Part shown: positions 16,321 through 25,654 of the stretch, piece by piece
Position numbering within the stretch: position 1 is the stretch's first letter
How the letters are laid out: each line of letters begins with the position of its first letter
Assembly: GCF_003696235.1 (NCBI RefSeq)
Contig: NZ_RFFJ01000008.1
Location: 1-64,000 of the forward strand
Reading direction: 5' to 3'
Length of the DNA stretch: 64,000 bases
Source of the DNA: Streptomyces triticirhizae
GTDB taxonomy: Bacteria > Actinomycetota > Actinomycetes > Streptomycetales > Streptomycetaceae
Position numbers and translations under genes: made by a program
The notes under the pieces: model-generated
Seen by the model: only the letters and a program-made list of their open reading frames with translations
What the model was told of the DNA's origin: nothing
Database searches by the model: none

Positions 16321-19206
16321 TTGTCCCCGACCAGCGACACCGCCGATGGCGGACGCCGACTCGTCATTGTGGAGTCGCCCGCCAAGGCCAAAACGATCAA
16401 GGGCTACCTCGGCCCCGGATATGTGGTCGAGGCCAGCGTGGGGCACATCCGTGACCTCCCCAGCGGCGCCGCCGAGGTGCCGGCCGAGTACAAGGGCGAG
16501 CCCTGGGCTCGGCTCGGTGTCAACGTCGAGGAGAACTTCCAGCCGCTGTACGTCGTCAACAGCGACAAGCGCGACCAGGTCCGCAAGCTCAAGCAGCTGC
16601 TCGCCGAGTCCGACGAGCTGTACCTGGCCACGGACGAGGACCGCGAGGGCGAGGCGATCGCCTGGCACCTGCGGGAGGTGCTCAAGCCCAAGGTCCCGGT
16701 GCGCCGGATGGTCTTCCACGAGATCACCAGGGACGCCATCAGGGCGGCGGTCAACAACCCGCGCGAGCTGAACCAGCTGCTGGTCGACGCCCAGGAGACG
16801 CGCCGCATCCTGGACCGGCTCTACGGCTACGAGGTCTCCCCCGTCCTGTGGAAGAAGGTCATGCCCCGGCTGTCCGCCGGCCGGGTGCAGTCCGTGGCGA
16901 CCCGCCTGGTCGTGGAGCGGGAACGGGAGCGGATCGCGTTCCGCTCCGCCGAGTACTGGGACCTCACCGGCACCTTCGCGGCGCGCGGCGAGGCCGCCAC
17001 CTTCGACGCCAGGCTGACCGCCGTGGACGGCCGCCGGATCGCGCAGGGCCGGGACTTCGGCCCCGACGGCGAACTCCGCAACCCCGCGCAGGTCACCCAG
17101 CTCAGCGAGGAGAACGCCCGCGCGCTCGCCGCCGCCCTGGCCGACACGACGTTCGCGGTGCGCTCCGTCGAGTCCAAGCCGTACCGCCGTTCCCCGTACG
17201 CCCCGTTCCGCACCACCACGCTCCAGCAGGAGGCGTCCCGCAAGCTCGGCATGGGCGCCAAGGCCGCGATGCAGGTGGCGCAGCGGCTCTACGAGAACGG
17301 CTTCATCACCTATATGAGGACCGACTCGACGACCCTGTCGGAGACGGCGGTCGCCGCGGCCAGGTCCCAGGTCACCCAGCTCTACGGCGCGGACTACCTG
17401 CCCGACCGGCCCCGCGTCTACGCCAGCAAGGTGAAGAACGCCCAGGAGGCGCACGAGGCGATCCGCCCCTCCGGCGACCGCTTCCGCACCCCGGCCGAGA
17501 CCGGGCTGACGGGCGATCAGTACCGGCTCTACGAGCTGATCTGGAAGCGCACCGTCGCCTCCCAGATGAAGGACGCGGTCGGCCAGTCGGTCGCCGTCCG
17601 GGTCGCCGGGACCAGCGCGGACGGGCGGGACTGCGAGTTCAGCGCGACCGGCAAGGTGATCACCTTCCACGGCTTCCTCAAGGCCTACGTCGAGGGCGCC
17701 GACGACCCCAACGCCGAACTCGACGACCGGGAACGCCGGTTGCCGGCCGTCGCCGAGGGCGACCCGCTGGCCGCCCGCGCCATCACCCCCGACGGCCACG
17801 CCACCAAGCCGCCGGCCCGCTACACCGAGGCGACGCTGGTCAAGGAGCTGGAGGAACGGGAGATCGGCCGCCCGTCCACCTACGCCAGCATCATCGGCAC
17901 CATCCTGGACCGGCGCTACGTCTTCAAGAAGGGGACGGCGCTGGTGCCGTCGTTCCTCTCGTTCGCCGTGGTCAACCTGCTGGAACAGCACTTCGGGCGG
18001 CTGGTCGACTACGACTTCACCGCCAAGATGGAGGACGACCTCGACCGGATCGCCACCGGCGACGCCGAGGCCGTGCCGTGGCTGCGCCGCTTCTACTTCG
18101 GCGAGGGCGAGGGCCAGGGCACCGCCGCCGAGGCGGGCAACGGGGACGGCGACCACCTGGGCGGGCTCAAGGAGCTGGTCACCGACCTGGGCGCGATCGA
18201 CGCCCGGGAGATCTCCTCGTTCCCCGTCGGCGAGGGCATCGTGCTGCGGGTCGGCCGCTACGGGCCCTATGTCGAGGCGCCGCCCGAGCCCGGCCAGGAG
18301 GGCGAGCCGGGCAAGCGGGCCGACGTGCCGGACGACCTGCCGCCGGACGAGCTGTCCGTCGACCTGGCCAAGGAACTGCTGGCCAAGCCGAGCGGCGACT
18401 TCGAGCTGGGCGTCGACCCGGAGAGCGGCCGGCAGATCGTGGCGCGGGACGGCCGCTACGGGCCCTATGTCACCGAGGTGTTGCCCGAGGGCACGCCCAA
18501 GTCCGGCAAGAACGCGGTGAAGCCGCGCACCGCCTCGCTGCTGAAGTCGATGGCGCTGGACAGCGTCACGTTGGAGGACGCGCTCCGGCTGCTGTCGCTG
18601 CCCCGGGTGGTGGGCGTGGACCCCGAGTCCGGGCAGGAGATCACCGCGCAGAACGGGCGGTACGGGCCGTACCTCAAGAAGGGCACCGACTCCCGGTCGC
18701 TGGAGACCGAGGAGCAGATCTTCACCATCACCCTGGAGCAGGCCCTCGCCATCTACGCGCAGCCCAAGCAGCGCGGCCGGGCCGCCGCCAAGCCGCCGCT
18801 GAAGGAGCTGGGCGAGGACCCGACCAACGGGCGCCCCGTGGTGGTCAAGGACGGGCGTTTCGGTCCCTATGTCACGGATGGCGAAACCAACGCGACGCTG
18901 CGCAGGGACGACGACCCGGAGACCATCACCCCGGAGCGCGGCTTCGAGCTGCTCGCGGAGCGGCGGGCGAAGGGGCCGGCGAAGAAGACCGCCAAGAAGA
19001 CGGCGAAGAGCGCGGCCAAGAAGAGCACGACGAAGACGGCGGCGAAGAAGACCGCCGCGAAGAAGACGGCGACCAGAACCGCGACCAAGAAGACCGCGAC
19101 GAAGAAGGCCGCCGCCAAGAAGACCGCGACGAAGACCGCGACGAAGACCGCGACGAAGAAGGCGGCGGCGCGGGCGGGGGGCTCGGAGGACTCCGCCGAG
19201 GGGTGA
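16321..19206 (+). CDS. topA: DNA topoisomerase I
   Basis: 961 residues from TTG 16321, chosen because homologues begin SPTSDTADGGRRLVIVESPAKAKTIKGYLG; the open frame runs 78 bases further upstream, from GTG 16243. Type IA enzyme: Toprim domain with LVIVESPAKAK and the acidic ATDEDREGEAIAWHL block; active-site tyrosine about residue 331 in GFITYMRTDSTTLS. In place of zinc fingers the C terminus has several FGPYV-type repeats (GRYGPYVEAPPEP, GRYGPYVTEVLPE, GRYGPYLKKGT, GRFGPYVTDGE). A Lys/Ala/Thr-rich tail of about 70 residues follows, as in streptomycete TopA, where it promotes processivity. A TTGACA hexamer at 16243-16248 is a candidate -35 element. Relaxes negative supercoils; essential. Confidence 0.95.
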   Translation: MSPTSDTADGGRRLVIVESPAKAKTIKGYLGPGYVVEASVGHIRDLPSGAAEVPAEYKGEPWARLGVNVEENFQPLYVVNSDKRDQVRKLKQLLAESDELYLATDEDREGEAIAWHLREVLKPKVPVRRMVFHEITRDAIRAAVNNPRELNQLLVDAQETRRILDRLYGYEVSPVLWKKVMPRLSAGRVQSVATRLVVERERERIAFRSAEYWDLTGTFAARGEAATFDARLTAVDGRRIAQGRDFGPDGELRNPAQVTQLSEENARALAAALADTTFAVRSVESKPYRRSPYAPFRTTTLQQEASRKLGMGAKAAMQVAQRLYENGFITYMRTDSTTLSETAVAAARSQVTQLYGADYLPDRPRVYASKVKNAQEAHEAIRPSGDRFRTPAETGLTGDQYRLYELIWKRTVASQMKDAVGQSVAVRVAGTSADGRDCEFSATGKVITFHGFLKAYVEGADDPNAELDDRERRLPAVAEGDPLAARAITPDGHATKPPARYTEATLVKELEEREIGRPSTYASIIGTILDRRYVFKKGTALVPSFLSFAVVNLLEQHFGRLVDYDFTAKMEDDLDRIATGDAEAVPWLRRFYFGEGEGQGTAAEAGNGDGDHLGGLKELVTDLGAIDAREISSFPVGEGIVLRVGRYGPYVEAPPEPGQEGEPGKRADVPDDLPPDELSVDLAKELLAKPSGDFELGVDPESGRQIVARDGRYGPYVTEVLPEGTPKSGKNAVKPRTASLLKSMALDSVTLEDALRLLSLPRVVGVDPESGQEITAQNGRYGPYLKKGTDSRSLETEEQIFTITLEQALAIYAQPKQRGRAAAKPPLKELGEDPTNGRPVVVKDGRFGPYVTDGETNATLRRDDDPETITPERGFELLAERRAKGPAKKTAKKTAKSAAKKSTTKTAAKKTAAKKTATRTATKKTATKKAAAKKTATKTATKTATKKAAARAGGSEDSAEG

Positions 19207-19425
19207 GCCGCGCGGGGCCGGTGCGGGGCCGGCGGTTTCCGCTGGTCGGCGGCGGCCGGCTCCGCTGGTCGGCGGCCGACTCGGCCCCGGGGTCGGCGGC
19301 CCGTGGCCCTCCGCCCGGGCTTTTGTCAGTGGGGCGGAGTAACCTCTGTTCTCCCCAAGACCGTTGGCCGGGCAGGTGTGCGGGCGGGCGGTCCTCCTCA
19401 GATTCCGTAAGGTTACGCTGGCCGA

Positions 19426-22335
19426 ATGACGCGAGCAGAGCAACCCCGGGTTGTTGACCCCACCACGGGCGCCACCGACGAGGCGCTCGTCGCGGACTCC
19501 CGTGACCGTGCCCGAGGGGCACTGTTGCAGGTCCCAGCCCTCCGCCGGCTGTGGGAGGCGCACTTCACCAGCGGCATAGGCGACGCCCTGGCCCTGCTGG
19601 CGCTGGTGCTGCTCACCGTCCAGGCCGCCCTGCACGTGCCGGAGTCCGGCGAGCCGCTCTTCGGCGGCGAGTACCGGGGGCTCGCGCTGGCCGTCACCGC
19701 CGCCTTCGCGGTGCGGCTGCTGGGCACCGGCCTCGCCGGGGTGCTGCTGCTCGGCCCGGTGGCCGGACTGCTCGCGCCCGAGGGGCCGTTGGACCGCCGC
19801 TGGACGATGATCGGCGCCGACGCGCTGCGCGCCGCGCTGCTGATCGTCGCCCCGCTCTGGATCGACTGGGCGCCCGACGACGCCTATGTCTACGTGCTGG
19901 CGACGATCTTCGTGGCCAGCGTCGCCGAGCGGATCTGGGTCGCCTGCCGGGACAGCGTTGCCCCCGCGCTGCTGCCCCCGCCGCCGCCCGAGGGCGCCGC
20001 GATCCGGCCACTGCCCGACCACCACGACGCGCTGCGCCGCCTCTGGCTGCGCGGCGGCTATGTGGCGCTGCCGGTCGCGGCCCTCACCCTGGTCGGCGCC
20101 TCGCTGGTGAGCAACCTCCTGGCCACCGGGCTCGACTGGTTCGACACCCACCAGGCGGCGCTCGCGTCCTATGTGGCCGCCGGGTACTTCGCGGCCGCCA
20201 TCTCCGTCCTCTACTTCCTGCGGCTTCCGAGCGGCGAGGGGCGCCGGCCCGTCTCGCCGCTGGTCGGGCTGCGCCGCCCGGCCGCCGGCACCAAGCCGGA
20301 CAAGGGCCGCACCGGCGCCATCCCGGTGCTGGTCCTCGGTTGCGCGGCCGTCGCCGCCGGCATCGCGGCGGCCGGCGCGCTCGGCGTGCTCCGCGTCGCC
20401 GAACTGGGCGGCGGGCCCGTCTCCTACGGGCTGTTGACGCTCGGCCTCACCGGCGGCGTGGTCGCCGGCGTCCGGCTCGCGCCGAGCACCCTGCGAGCGC
20501 TCTCCCGGCGGCGGCTGTTCGCCCTGGCGATCGCCCTGACCGGGCTCGGCCTCTTCGGCGTCGGCCTGATCGCCGACCCGGCCACCGTGCTCTTCACCGC
20601 AGCCGCCACCGGCCTGCTCGCCGGCATCGCCGCCCAGACCGGGCACACCCTGCTCGACCAGGAGACCGAGGACTTCCGCCGCCCCCAGCTCACCCAGCAC
20701 CTGCACGCCGTGGTGCGGGTCGCCGTGGCGCTGGCCCTGCTCGCCGGCCCGCTGGCCGCCGCGCTGATCGGGCCGCACCGGGTGGTGCGCGGCGACTTCG
20801 TGCTGGACCACGGCGGCGCCGCCTACACGCTGACCATCGTCGGCGTGCTGCTGCTGCCCGTCGCGGCCGTCGTGCTCGGCCGCACGGACGACCGCAGGGG
20901 CGTCCCGCTGCGCAAGGACATCGGCGCCGCCGTGCGCGGAGGCACCGAGCCGGTCAGCGCCCCCGCCGAGAAGGGCTTCTTCATCGCCGTCGAGGGCGGG
21001 GACGGCGCCGGCAAGTCCACCCAGGTCGAGGCGCTCGCCGAGTGGATCAGGAGCAAGGGCCACGAGGTCGTCGTCACCAGGGAGCCGGGCGCCACGCCGA
21101 TCGGGCAGCGGCTGCGCGGCATCCTGCTCGACGTCGCCTCGGGCGGCCTCTCCCACCAGGCCGAGGCGCTGCTCTACGCGGCCGACCGCGCCGAGCACGT
21201 CCACTCCGTGATCAACCCGGCGCTGGAGCGCGGCGCGGTCGTCATCACCGACCGCTACGTCGACTCCTCCGTCGCCTACCAGGGCGCCGGCCGCGACCTC
21301 TCGGCCGTGGAGATCTCCCGCATCTCGCGCTGGGCGACCGAGGGTCTCGTCCCGCACCTCACGGTGCTGCTGGACGTCTCGCCCGAGACCGCCAGGGAAC
21401 GCTTCACCGAGGCGCCGGACCGGCTGGAGTCCGAGCCGAGCGAGTTCCACCAGCGGGTCCGCGCCGGCTTCCTGGCGCTGGCCGCCGCCGACCCCGCGCG
21501 CTACCTGGTGATCGACGCCGGCCAGGACCCGGAGTCGGTGACCATGGCCGCCCGGCACCGCCTCGACCAGATGCTGCCGCTCTCCGAGGCCGAGGTGCGG
21601 GCCCGCGAGGAGGCCCGGCGCAAGGCCGAGGAGGAGGCCCGCCGGCTCGCCGAGGAGGAGCGCAGGCGCAAGGAGGAGGAGGCCCGCCTGGAGCGAGAGC
21701 GCCAGGAGGAGGCCGCCCGGCAGGAGCGCGCCCGGCAGGAGGAGTTGGCCAGGCAGCGGGCCGAGGAGGCCGAGCGGCTGCGCCGCGAGGAGGAGGAGCG
21801 TCTCCGCGTCGAGGAGGCCCGTCGGGCCGAGGAGGCCAGGCTCCGCGCGGAGGAGGCCGCCAGGGCCGCCGAGGAGCAGCGCCGCCGCCGGGAGGCGGAG
21901 GAACGACTCCGCCGCGAGGAGGAGGAACGCCGCCTGCGGGAGGCCGAGGAGGAGGCCAGGCTCCGCGCCCAGGCCGAGGAGCTGCGCCGCGAGAAGCAGC
22001 GCCGCGCCGAGGAGGCGCTGCTGCGCGCCGAGGAGGCGCGGGCAGCGGCGGCGGACAACCAGACCACGGTGCAGATCCCGCACGCCTACCCGGGCGAGCA
22101 GGGCGCCCCTGGCGACAACGAGGAGACGGCCGTGCTGCCCCGGCCCGACGCGGGGGAGGCCGTCGACCAGACGCGCCCGCTGCCCCGGGTCGAGGAGGAG
22201 GCGGCGTCCCGCAGGGACCGGCGGCCGGAGTGGGCGGAGGAGACTCCGCTGGACGATGTGCCCACGCTGGCCGACGAGTTGCTCGGCCCCCGGCCGACCG
22301 ACGACGAGCCGGACGACGAGGACGGTCGCCGCTAG
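19426..22335 (+). CDS. tmk: fused membrane transporter-like domain and thymidylate kinase
   Basis: 969 residues from ATG 19426. Residues about 30-500 hold some 10-12 hydrophobic helices resembling MFS proteins. Residues about 515-715 are a dTMP kinase: P-loop AVEGGDGAGKST (about 523-532), TREPG, and DRYVDSSVAYQGAGR (about 609). Residues about 720-876 are an uninterrupted Arg/Glu-rich helix, then a Pro/Asp-rich tail. This fusion is usual in streptomycetes and is presumably their essential dTMP kinase (dTMP to dTDP). The stop codon TAG (22333-22335) is formed by chromosomal TA plus the first base of the downstream insertion element, so the original C terminus may have differed by a few residues. 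Confidence 0.93.
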   Translation: MTRAEQPRVVDPTTGATDEALVADSRDRARGALLQVPALRRLWEAHFTSGIGDALALLALVLLTVQAALHVPESGEPLFGGEYRGLALAVTAAFAVRLLGTGLAGVLLLGPVAGLLAPEGPLDRRWTMIGADALRAALLIVAPLWIDWAPDDAYVYVLATIFVASVAERIWVACRDSVAPALLPPPPPEGAAIRPLPDHHDALRRLWLRGGYVALPVAALTLVGASLVSNLLATGLDWFDTHQAALASYVAAGYFAAAISVLYFLRLPSGEGRRPVSPLVGLRRPAAGTKPDKGRTGAIPVLVLGCAAVAAGIAAAGALGVLRVAELGGGPVSYGLLTLGLTGGVVAGVRLAPSTLRALSRRRLFALAIALTGLGLFGVGLIADPATVLFTAAATGLLAGIAAQTGHTLLDQETEDFRRPQLTQHLHAVVRVAVALALLAGPLAAALIGPHRVVRGDFVLDHGGAAYTLTIVGVLLLPVAAVVLGRTDDRRGVPLRKDIGAAVRGGTEPVSAPAEKGFFIAVEGGDGAGKSTQVEALAEWIRSKGHEVVVTREPGATPIGQRLRGILLDVASGGLSHQAEALLYAADRAEHVHSVINPALERGAVVITDRYVDSSVAYQGAGRDLSAVEISRISRWATEGLVPHLTVLLDVSPETARERFTEAPDRLESEPSEFHQRVRAGFLALAAADPARYLVIDAGQDPESVTMAARHRLDQMLPLSEAEVRAREEARRKAEEEARRLAEEERRRKEEEARLERERQEEAARQERARQEELARQRAEEAERLRREEEERLRVEEARRAEEARLRAEEAARAAEEQRRRREAEERLRREEEERRLREAEEEARLRAQAEELRREKQRRAEEALLRAEEARAAAADNQTTVQIPHAYPGEQGAPGDNEETAVLPRPDAGEAVDQTRPLPRVEEEAASRRDRRPEWAEETPLDDVPTLADELLGPRPTDDEPDDEDGRR

Positions 22336-23570
22336 TGCTCTGACCGCATAGGTTCGCCGGGTTGGCGGTCATGACGGTTGGATGGGTGGTGACGTCCGAA
22401 CTGATCCTGGAGGCGCGGTGGCCGAGCCTGTCCGTGTGCGCAGACTGACCGACCAGGAGGGGCAGAAGCCGCAGCAGATCGTGCGCCGCGGTAGCAGCAG
22501 CTCGGTGCGCTACCGGCGCGCGATGATGTTGCTGGCGTCGGCCGGCGGGAACCGGGTGCCGGTGATCGCCCAGCTGGTGCAGGCCGACGAGGACACCGTG
22601 CGTGATGTGATCCACCGGTTCAACGAGATCGGCCTGGCCTGCCTGGACCCTCGGTGGGCGGGAGGCCGTCCCCGCCTGCTCAGTCGTGACGACGAGGACT
22701 TCGTCGTCCAGACGGCCACCACTCGCCCCACCAAGCTCGGCCAGCCCTTCACTCGCTGGTCGCTGCGCAAGCTGGTCGCCTACCTGCGGAAAGTCCACGG
22801 CCGGATGATCCTCATCGGCCGCGAGGCGTTACGCGGCCTGCTCGCCCGCCGCGGCATCACCTTCCAGCGCACCAAGACCTGGAAGGAATCCCCTGATCCC
22901 GATCGCGACGCCAAGCTCGACCGCATCGAGCATGTGCTGGACCGCTTCCCGGACCGGGTCTTCGCGTTCGACGAGTTCGGCCCGCTCGGGATCCGGCCCA
23001 CCGCCGGCTCGGGCTGGGCCGAACAGAAACACCCCGACCGACTGCCTGCCACCTACCACCGCACTCATGGAGTCCGGTACTTCCACGGCTGCTACTCGGT
23101 CGGCGACGACACCCTGTGGGGCATCAACCGCCGCAGGAAAGGCGCCGGGAACACTCTGGCAGCGCTGAAGTCGATCCGCGCCGCCCGGCCCGACGGCGCA
23201 CCGATCTACGTGATCCTGGACAACCTCTCCGCCCACAAAGGCACCGACATCCGCCGCTGGGCAAAGAAACACAAGGTCGAGCTGTGTTTCACCCCGACCT
23301 ACGCCTCGTGGGCGAACCCGATCGAGGCCCATTTCGGACCGCTGAGGTAGTTCACCATCGCCAACTCCCACCACCCCAACCACACCGTGCAGACCCGGGC
23401 CCTGCACGCCTACCTACGGTGGCGCAACGCCAACGCCCGCCATCGCGACATCCTGGCCGCCCAACGCAAGGAACGCGCCCGCGTCCGCAGCGAGAAGAGC
23501 ATCCGCTGGGGCGGACGCCCCCTCGCCACCGCACCCTGAACGACCCGGCGAACCTATGCGGTCAGAGCAC
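22335..23570. mobile_element. IS630-family insertion sequence, 1236 bp
   Basis: Bounded by perfect 27-bp inverted repeats: 22335-22361 (begins GTGCTCTGACCGCATAGG) and 23544-23570. It contains one transposase gene with an in-frame amber codon. IS630 elements insert at TA and duplicate it: TA precedes the left end (22333-22334), but the right end is followed by CAGCC, so no duplication remains. It lies exactly at the end of tmk. Confidence 0.93.
22418..23539 (+). pseudogene. IS630-family DDE transposase with an in-frame amber codon
   Basis: Starts at GTG 22418 (GGAG upstream). N-terminal helix-turn-helix region (RYRRAMMLLASAGGNRVPVIAQLV), then the DDE catalytic domain: FAFDEFGPLGIRP (first Asp), VILDNLSAHK (second Asp) and YASWANPIEAHFGPLR (Glu). 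Directly after GPLR is TAG (23348-23350), where related transposases have Gln. The frame then continues as FTIANSHHPNHTVQTRALHA to TGA 23537-23539, for 373 codons in all. A CAG-to-TAG change would explain it. The truncated product (310 residues) still has all three catalytic acids, so activity cannot be excluded. Confidence 0.9.
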
Positions 23571-24406
23571 CAGCCCCTGGCCGGGGCGGCTCTCCGAAGG
23601 CCCGGCCCCGGGGGGCCGGGCCCCTGTCTCGCCGGGCGGCGTTCGTTCCCGCCGACGTGGCCCGTTCCGCCTCCGGCGGCCGGGGCGTCGGGTACGCGCC
23701 TTGGCTGGCCCCGCCGTTGCCGTGCGGGCGCACCGTCAGGCGTGGGTGGTGCGTTGCTCAGGCGGCGGGTGGCTACCGTTCCGCCGTGGTCGGGAGGGCT
23801 CCTCGGGCCCGCGCGTTCGACTCGTGTCCCCTTTCCTCAGGCTTCGGTTGGTACGGGGCCCGCTTCGCCGCCCCGTCGTTGGCCGGGCGAGGTGCGGCCC
23901 CGCCCGGGGCCGCCGGTGCGGGTTCTGCTGACCGTCGGCTGTGCGGCGGCTCGGACCGCCGGCGGCGTGGTGCCTCGCCGGGGCGGCTGCTGTCGCGTGG
24001 CGTCGGCACTGGTGCCGTTCCGTCCCAGGGCCCGGGCCTCCGGTGTGGCCATGTCCGCCCGCCTTGGGCTCCGGCCGGGCCTGGGGCCGGCTTCGCTCCG
24101 CTGAGGCGGCGGCGTCCGTCGCTCACCTGCCGCGGCCGCCGGTTGTTGTGGCCCGGGAGCCATTCCACGCCCGGCTCGGGCCGAGCCTTCGTCTCCGCCG
24201 CGAACGGCCGTCGCCGTCGCCCCGCACCGGGGTCCCCGTTCGTCGTTCCCCGTCGCGGGTCGAGCGGGCCGGTCCGGCCGGGGGCCGGCTCCGGAGGCCA
24301 GGCGCCAGCCGTTGTCAGTGCCGTGCCGCACAATGGTCGACGGCGCGTTCGTCCGAGGCGGGGCGGGGTCGGGGCGCCAGCCCGAAGAACGTTGGAGGTG
24401 ACCGCG
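23571..24406. other. 836-bp gene-free stretch between the IS and holB
   Basis: No frame here looks coding: all six give Arg/Pro/Gly-rich sequence without recognisable motifs. It holds a hairpin at 23599-23622, which may be the displaced tmk terminator, and must hold the holB promoter. It is long for a gap between housekeeping genes. Confidence 0.55.
23599..23622. terminator. GC hairpin, probable former tmk terminator
   Basis: GGCCCGGCCCC (23599-23609) pairs with GGGGCCGGGCC (23612-23622), leaving only a 2-base loop on paper. It is now separated from tmk by the insertion element. Confidence 0.5.
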
Positions 24407-25609
24407 ATGCCCGTGTGGGACGACCTGGTTGGCCAGGAGCGGGTGGCGGGCCAGTTGGCCGCCGCCGCCCGGGACGCGGACGCCTATGTCACCGCCGTCG
24501 AGCGCGGCGACGAGCCCGAGCTGTCCGGTTCGTCGATGACGCACGCCTGGCTCTTCACCGGCCCGCCCGGGTCCGGCCGGTCCACGGCCGCCCGCGCCTT
24601 CGCCGCCGCGCTCCAGTGCGTCAGCCCGGACCGCGCGCTGGGCGGTCAGCCGGGCTGCGGGTTCTGCGACGGCTGCCACACCTCGTTGATCGGCACGCAC
24701 GCCGACGTCGAGGTCGTCCGCACCGACCTGCTCACCATCGGCGTCAGAGAGACCAGGGAGCTGGTCCGCCGCGCCCAGCTCTCGCCGGCCGGCGGGCGCT
24801 GGCAGGTGATCGTCCTGGAGGACGCCGACCGGCTGACCGAGGGCGCGGGGAACGTGCTGCTGAAGGCCGTCGAGGAGCCGGCCCCGCGCACGGTCTGGCT
24901 GCTGTGCGCGCCGTCCACCGAGGACGTGCTGCCCACCATCCGCTCCCGCTGTCGCCAACTGCCGTTGCGCACCCCGCCGGTGGCCGCCGTGGCGGATCTG
25001 CTGGTCCGGCGCGACGGCATCGAGCCCGAGGTCGCCGAGGCCGCCGCCCGCGCCACCCAGGGCCACATCGGCCGGGCCCGCAGGCTCGCCACCGACGAGC
25101 GGGCCAGGGCCCGCCGGCTGGCGGTGCTGCGGCTGCCGGAGCGGGCGGCGGACGTGGGCGGGGCGCTGCGCGCCGCCCAGGAGTTGGTGGACGCGGCGGC
25201 CGAGGACGCCAAGCAGCTCGCCGAGGAGCTGGACGGCAGGGAGACGGAGGAGCTGCGGACGGCCCTGGGCGCGGGCGAGGGCAAGCGGCTGCCCCGGGGC
25301 ACCGCCGGCGTGATGAAGGAGCTGGAGGACCGCCAGAAGCGCCGCGCCACCCGCACCCAACGGGACGCGCTGGACCTGGCGTTGACGGATCTCACCGCGT
25401 TCTACCGGGATGTGCTGGCGCACCAGCTGGGCTATGCCGGCGGGCTGGCCGGCGGGGAGAGCGAGGAGTCCGTCCGGCGCGTCGCCGCCGCCACCCGGCC
25501 GGAGCGGACGTTGCTGCGGATGGAGGCGGTGCTGGAGTGCCGCCGCGCCCTCGATCGGAACGTCGCCCCCCTGCTGGCCGTGGAGGCGATGACGATGGCC
25601 CTGCGCTGA
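24407..25609 (+). CDS. holB: DNA polymerase III delta' subunit (clamp loader)
   Basis: 400 residues from ATG 24407, with GGAGGTG upstream. AAA+ clamp-loader fold: WDDLVGQERVAGQL at the N terminus, a P-loop-like GPPGSGRST (about residue 52) with Arg in place of the catalytic Lys, and a zinc module CGFCDGC with the paired upstream Cys. The sequence then has EDADRLTEGAGNVLLKAVEEP and TIRSRCRQLPL, where clamp-loader subunits carry SRC. The C-terminal half is helical. Delta' subunits need not hydrolyse ATP, consistent with the Arg substitution. The position after tmk is the usual one in streptomycetes. Confidence 0.92.
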   Translation: MPVWDDLVGQERVAGQLAAAARDADAYVTAVERGDEPELSGSSMTHAWLFTGPPGSGRSTAARAFAAALQCVSPDRALGGQPGCGFCDGCHTSLIGTHADVEVVRTDLLTIGVRETRELVRRAQLSPAGGRWQVIVLEDADRLTEGAGNVLLKAVEEPAPRTVWLLCAPSTEDVLPTIRSRCRQLPLRTPPVAAVADLLVRRDGIEPEVAEAAARATQGHIGRARRLATDERARARRLAVLRLPERAADVGGALRAAQELVDAAAEDAKQLAEELDGRETEELRTALGAGEGKRLPRGTAGVMKELEDRQKRRATRTQRDALDLALTDLTAFYRDVLAHQLGYAGGLAGGESEESVRRVAAATRPERTLLRMEAVLECRRALDRNVAPLLAVEAMTMALR

Positions 25610-25654
25610 CAGGTACGCTCACCCGGAGTCCGTGCCAGCAACCACGGGGGACCC

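Noticed and set aside
16282-22083. A 1933-codon open frame on the minus strand across topA and tmk
   Set aside because: Codon-aligned antisense shadow: the opposite strand avoids TTA, CTA and TCA, so no stops arise. The translation is Gly/Arg/Leu-rich with no motifs.
23773-24333. A 186-codon minus-strand gene after the IS
   Set aside because: Pro/Arg/Gly-only composition, no motifs or ribosome site; several other frames in the same stretch are equally open.
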